The notes under the pieces: model-generated | What the model was told of the DNA's origin: nothing | Database searches by the model: none | What the model saw: only the letters and a program-made list of their open reading frames with translations | Position numbers and translations under genes: made by a program | In this document: positions 59,446-64,000 of the stretch, piece by piece | Layout: every line of letters begins with the position of its first letter | Position numbering within the stretch: position 1 is the stretch's first letter | NCBI RefSeq assembly: GCF_964656455.1 | Contig: NC_135722.1 | Location: forward strand, 109,374,234 to 109,438,233 | Length of the DNA stretch: 64,000 bases | Origin: Halichoerus grypus | Taxonomy: Eukaryota > Chordata > Mammalia > Carnivora > Phocidae | Reading direction: 5' to 3'

Positions 59446-59519
59446 ACATGTAGTATGTTCTCCAATATCAACAGAAATAAATTAGAAACCAATAAAGATA
59501 GGCCATCTAAGAAAATGAA

Positions 59520-59727
59520 ATATTTTTTTAAGATTTATTTATTTATTTCAGAGAGAGAGAAAGGTCACAAGTGGGAGAGGCAGAGGGAGATGGAGAGAAT
59601 CTCCAGCAGACTCTACACTGAGCACAGAGCCCAACACGGGGCCCGATCTCATGACCCTGAGATCATGACCTGAGCCAAAATCAAGAGTCCACTCGGACAC
59701 TTAACTGACTGCACCACCCAGCACCCC
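59520..59727 (-). mobile_element. Carnivore SINE inside L1M
   Basis: Left tail 'aagatttatttatttatttc', right head 'tgcaccacccagcacccc', slightly degraded. Confidence 0.92.
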
Positions 59728-59897
59728 GGAAAACTGAGTCTTTCAAAATTAAACATCAAACATTTTTAAATCCAAGTGTTAGGAAAGAAATAAAAATGGG
59801 AGTTGGACAATATTTCAAGCTGAATGATAATGAATATATAATATACCGGGATCTCTCGGATTCCATCTAGCAGTACTTAGAAGGGAACTTTCAGGCT

Positions 59898-60362
59898 TGA
59901 TATGGGTTGAATTGTGTTCCCCCCCATTCATAGGTTGAAGTCCCAAGCTACAGTACTCAGACTGTGACCTTATTTAGAAAGAGTATCTCTACAGACAGAA
60001 TTAGTGAAGATAAGATCATCCGGGAGTAGGGTGGGCCCCTAATCAAATAGAACTGGTGTCCTTAGGAAAGTGTAATTTTGGACACAAGCACACACAGGAA
60101 GAACGCCACGTCAAGGTGAAGGTAGAGATTGGGATGATGTGGGTACACAGCCAGGAATGCCAAGGATTGCCAGCAAACCACCAGAAACTCAGAAAGGGAC
60201 CTGGAGCAAATTCCACCTCACGACTCTCAGAAAGAGCCAATTCTGCCAGCACCTGGATCTCAGACTTCTAGACTCCAGAAGTTGCTGTAAGACCAAAAAT
60301 TACTATAGTTTAAGCTGCCCACTTTGTGACACCTTTTATGGTAGCTCTAGAAAACTAATATA
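59898..60362 (+). mobile_element. MLT1 (ERVL-MaLR) solo LTR inside L1M
   Basis: Starts TGATATGGGTTGAATTGTG and ends 'gaaaactaatata'. Between lie 'actgtgaccttatttagaaa', 'ggagtagggtgggccccta', 'gaagaacgccacgtca', 'ccaaggattgccagcaaacc' and 'cacctggatctcagacttct'. The 5-base flanks aggct (59893-59897) and atgct (60363-60367) fit a retroviral-type duplication, and the L1M text rejoins across it. No coding region is attached. Confidence 0.88.
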
Positions 60363-60876
60363 ATGCTTGTATTAGAAAAAGAATAATGGTTCAATATCGA
60401 TGGTCAAAGCTTCTACCTTAAGATATTAGAAAGATTAAAAATCTTAAAAATTAAAGTCAGCAGAATGAAGGAAAGAAACAAGACAACAGTGAAAATTAAT
60501 CAAATAAAACATGGATGAACAATCGAGAAAAACCAAGAAAATCTAGATTGAAATACTCTAGCTATACTGATCAAGAACTAAACAGAGACATCCCAAAATT
60601 CCAGTAGAGAGACACATCATGTCAGGGGATTACAATACTCAGTATTGTTGCAATGCTAATTCTCTCTAGTAATTTTTGATATGGAAAAGAAAAGGGACTA
60701 GAGCAGCTAAAACAATTTTAAAAAGAAAATAAAAGAGGTTATACACTACCTTATTTCAAGATTTACTATATTGCTGCATTGATCAAGACATGTAGTATTG
60801 TCATAGGCATAAAAATAGGTAAGTAGATCAATTTAACAGAATAAGAGATTTAATTTAAAAAAAAAAACAAAAAACT

Positions 60877-61083
60877 GGGCGCCTGGGTGGCTCAGTTGGT
60901 TAAGCGACTGCCTTCGGCTCAGGTCATGATCCTGGAGTCCCTGGATCGAGTCCCGCATCGGGCTCCCTGCTCGGCAGGGAGCCTGCTTCTCCCTCTGACC
61001 CTCCCCCTTCTCATGTGCTCTCTCTCTCATTCTCTCTGTCTCAAATAAATAAATAAAATCTTTAAAAAAAAACAAAACAAAAA
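60877..61083 (+). mobile_element. Carnivore SINE, young-looking subtype, first of a pair
   Basis: GGGCGCCTGGGTGGCTCAGT head, 'ctggagtccctggatcgagt' and 'ctctgaccctcccccttct'. Flanks aaacaaaaaact at 60865-60876 and 61084-61095. Confidence 0.96.
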
Positions 61084-61102
61084 AAACAAAAAACTAACAC
61101 TT

Positions 61103-61306
61103 TGGGGTGCCTGGGTGGCTCGGTTGGTTCAGCGACTGCCTTCGGCTCAGGTCATGAACCCAGGGTCCTAGGATCGAGCCCCACATCGGGCTCCCTGCTC
61201 CACGGGGAGTCTGCTTCTCCCTCTCCCTCTCCCCCTGCTTGTGTTCCCTCTCTCGATGTGTCTCTCTCTGTCAAATATACAAATAAAATCTTAAAAAAAA
61301 AAAAAG
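61103..61306 (+). mobile_element. Carnivore SINE, second of a pair
   Basis: 'gggtgcctgggtggctcgg' head of the other subtype ('cagggtcctaggatcgagcc'). TSD ctaacactt at 61094-61102 and 61307-61315; its left copy overlaps the right TSD of the preceding SINE. Confidence 0.96.
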
Positions 61307-61523
61307 CTAACACTTAATCCATTTACTTTCAACAAGGTGTCAGATACTAAAATGGGGAAAGGAAGTTCTTTTGAATAAACCGTGCTGGAATGACTGACTG
61401 GCTATCCATAAGAGAAAAAAAAAAAATGAACCTTAACCCATACCTTGCTCTATATACAAAAAAATTAATTTGAGATAGATCAAAGACCTTAATGTAAAAT
61501 CTTACATGTTAAAGCTTGCTTTT

Positions 61524-61721
61524 TTTTCTTTTTAAGATTTTATTTATTTATTTGACAGAGAGAGACTCAGTGAGAGAGGGAACACAAGCAGGGGGAGTGG
61601 GAGAGGGAGAAGCAGGATTCCCCCAGAGCAGGGAGCCCTAGGAGGGGCTCGATCCCAGGACCCTGGGACCATGACCTGAGCTGAAGGCAGACGCTTAACG
61701 ACTGAGCCACCCAGGCGCCCC
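61524..61721 (-). mobile_element. Carnivore SINE inside L1M
   Basis: Minus-strand copy. An exact 13-base TSD, aaagcttgctttt, lies at 61511-61523 and 61722-61734. Confidence 0.97.
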
Positions 61722-62243
61722 AAAGCTTGCTTTTCAATGTAGATTAGCTTCACATCCTACAGCTGACATTGGGGTGGACAGAAAAGCTCACGAATACTAC
61801 ACAGAAACCATTAACCAAAAATAACTTATCATAATTAAAACATTTTGCTCATATTGTTTAAAATATGGATATACAAACTTCAGACTGGGAAAAATATGCA
61901 ATAAATATAACTTACAAAGAAATTCAATCAACAATATATAAGCAACATCTACAACTAAATAATAAAATCAACCCAGTTATAAAAATGGGCATTTCACCAG
62001 GGTTTATATACCAGTGACTAGGAAGCCCCTGAGTGTTCAACATCATTAGTTATCAGAAAAGTGCAAATTAAAGCCACAATGTGATACTATCATCTACCCA
62101 ACGAGAATGGTTAAAGTGTAAGAAGATAACTTGAGACTCTCACATGTTGCTGGTGGGAATATAAAAGGTACACGTTTGGAAATCATTCTAGAAGTTTCTC
62201 ATAAATGTAGTCATCATTTATCCAAAAGAAATGAAAACATATA

Positions 62244-62247
62244 AACA

Positions 62248-62281
<34 letters not shown>
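62244..62281 (+). repeat. (CA)n microsatellite
   Basis: About 18 CA units with one AT interruption, inside the L1M late-ORF2 region. Confidence 0.95.
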
Positions 62282-62772
62282 ACCCTGGAATGTGTTACTT
62301 CAAAACAACCTTATTTAAATTAGTGAAAAGCCAAAAAGTAGCCCAAATGTCCACCATCAGGAGAAGAGCTAAATAATTTCCATATGATGGAAGACTCCTC
62401 CACGCTAAGGGGGAACAAACTACTCAACAATGTGGATGCATCTCCAAAACATGACGCTGAGTGGAAGAAGCCTTATGCAAAGTTCACCCTGTATTATCCC
62501 TTTATACAAAATCTGTATACAAAGACAAAAACAGGATAGCAAAAAACTTGTCTCTGGTGAAAGATTTCAGAACCATGAATGTCCCTCAGTGAAGGTGGGG
62601 TTGACTGGGACAGGGCACAGGTGATCTTTCTGAAGTCATGGAAATCACCTACATCTTAATATGTGGATAACAGATGCATGCAATTGTCAAAATCCATCAG
62701 AGTATGAACTTAATGTTTGTGCATTTCTTTGAATGCAAGTTGTACTTTGAATTTTTATAAAAGTTGAAAGAG

Positions 62773-64000
62773 AAGCTTTTTTATGTCATACTAACCTTGT
62801 GATACACAGTTATATGCTCAGCACTTAGTCCAAATATATCATCAGTATATGACCTGCTCTCATCCAATTTTCCAGGTTCGGTTTAATATACTGGTCGTCC
62901 AGACAGACCCAGTATGTTCTGTGTGGCACATTCTTCCTTAATTCACATGTATAGTATCAGAAAACTTCAATCCAAATTAATCTAATTCCTCCCACATTTA
63001 TTAATGTTTTCTGCTCACTCTATATTCACAGAGCTGTGCACCCTCACCACAATCAATTTTAGAAAACACTTTTATGGCCCTCATTTTCATCACCTTATTA
63101 TACTTTACATTTCTGTAGGTTGCATTTGTTTTTGTTTTAACATTTTGCCTGGTTAATTATTACGCCTCTTGTTGTTTTACACATACTCTGGATTCCCTCT
63201 TTTATTTACGTTAAACAGGTGAGTATATGGCCTATGCAAATAATTTCAGTATCTTAAGTATTTGTGGATCTCATTCTAGTTTCATCCTTTTTCCTCTGAT
63301 TCTTTTAGGTCCCACGTCTGCATACAGACCAGCTTGGGATTAAACACTCAGGGGATCATTTGTATCACATCCCCGAGGACCACAGCCAAGATCTGCACGT
63401 GTCCTTCCTGTCTCCCTCTGTGGCTGTTTTGTTTTCCCTCCTCCAAGTTTGCCATTTCTCATGAGGATGCGGGCATAGCTTCTGGGAAGCCCACATTTCT
63501 ACAGTCTGGGACCAGAAAACCTGCCTCAAGCGGGCCCAGAGTGTCTCTCGTCCCTCTGTGAGGCCGTAAGAGATCTCCTGGTGCTAGCACATGACCTCAG
63601 GCAACCGTCCTACCTGGGCTTACGTCACCTGTCCAGGCCAATGAGTCCACTTTGTGTTCCCTGGGCTCTGAGATGTCCTGTAACTCTTCATCCACTTCAG
63701 CGAAGCATTTTTTAAAGCTTTGGAGAATATTCTATCCACAATCTTAATTCTACCTATACTGTTTTGAACTCTTGAAGGCAAATGCCATCAGAAACAGAAA
63801 GGCAAGCATTTAGTGCTTTACTACAAATGTTTACATCCAGTCACTTTATCCCTCTATATTGCCTGCACATTTTTGACTACACACACACACAAATTTTATT
63901 AGAAAAGCTGGATCTTCCTCTTGCCACTCTGTTTTATCTCATCTCACATTAACTGCCAAATATAAGAAAGCATGCACTAAAAAAAAATTTGATGAGAAGC
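62773..64000. other. No gene; weak old L1-like patches
   Basis: Mostly unassigned. 63030-63085 ('gctgtgcaccctcaccacaa') resembles the complement of an old L1M 3'UTR, and 63235-63310 resembles the old repeat seen at 85-590. A 75-codon frame at 63334-63561 has no recognisable domain. Confidence 0.45.

Larger units (their letters stand above)
59446..62772 (+). mobile_element. Old L1M: ORF2 linker to 3' end, heavily nested
   Basis: Begins at 'tagtatgttctccaatatca' in the endonuclease-RT linker. Continues after the LTR with 'tgtattagaaaaagaataat' and 'agcttctaccttaagatatt'. The late ORF2 follows ('agatagatcaaagaccttaa', 'catgttgctggtgggaatat') and then a 3'UTR ending near 62772. It is interrupted by a MLT1 LTR and four SINEs. 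Much of the RT is missing. No open frame. Confidence 0.78.

Noticed and set aside
59898..60362. Remnant of a complete endogenous retrovirus at the MLT1 LTR
   Set aside because: Only a single LTR with short flanking duplications is present; L1M text abuts both sides, with no internal gag, pol or env sequence.
10848..61721. tRNA-Lys-like A and B boxes as true tRNA genes
   Set aside because: All matches are heads of carnivore SINEs with CT-rich bodies, A-rich tails and target-site duplications; no standalone tRNA fold was seen.
1..64000. CRISPR array, operon, prophage or bacterial mobile element
   Set aside because: No evenly spaced direct repeats with unique spacers; the sequence is mammalian, with TTTATT-rich retroposon tails and sparse CpG.
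1..64000. A previously undescribed multi-gene system
   Set aside because: No intact gene or gene cluster was found. The structure is explained by layered retrotransposons, microsatellites and unassigned non-coding sequence.

Overview
The window is mammalian nuclear DNA from a caniform carnivore that is not a dog. The strongest evidence is 24 copies or fragments of a tRNA-Lys-headed carnivore SINE (A box TGGCTCAGT, B box GATCGAGTCCC, CT-rich body, AATAAATAAAATCTT tail). Their bodies do not look like canid SINEC_Cf or the felid form, so I infer a bear, pinniped or musteloid. Carnivore-type L1s and old L2, MIR, MLT1 and MER5A fossils fit this. I found no intact cellular gene, exon, structural RNA gene or CRISPR array. 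The window reads as intergenic or intronic sequence.

Layout. 1-2.4 kb: a CpG-dense edge, then an old repeat holding a minus-strand L1 and a 5'-inverted (twin-primed) L1. 3.5-4.9 kb: two more polypyrimidine tetranucleotide tracts. 5.7-8.7 kb: a long fossil L2 and another old repeat. 10.8-15.3 kb: SINEs, an L2 cut by a MIR, a MLT1-like LTR and MIRs. 17.9-20.4 kb: an old minus-strand L1 with two SINEs. 21.6-27.6 kb: an almost full-length L1 with both ends and target-site duplications, but ORF1 and ORF2 are broken. 28-37 kb: SINEs, MIRs and a MLT1-like LTR split by an L1. 37.9-45.3 kb: a nested stack in which an old L1M is split by a younger, internally deleted L1 that itself carries a SINE in its reverse transcriptase region; two further insertions hit the old L1M. 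45.8-55.7 kb: a SINE-rich interval plus MIR, MER5A and L2. 57.8-62.8 kb: old plus-strand L1M sequence carrying a MLT1 LTR and four SINEs. 62.8-64 kb: mostly no recognised element.

Nothing here forms a cooperating gene set. The biology visible is retrotransposition: L1 supplied the machinery, the SINEs are its non-autonomous users, and target-site duplications plus nesting give a relative insertion order. The most notable items are the full-length but dead L1 with long antisense open frames in its 5'UTR, the L1 whose 5'UTR is joined directly to ORF2, the twin-primed L1, and a short-loop G-quadruplex motif in non-repeat DNA. Family names come from recognition by eye, not from a library search.
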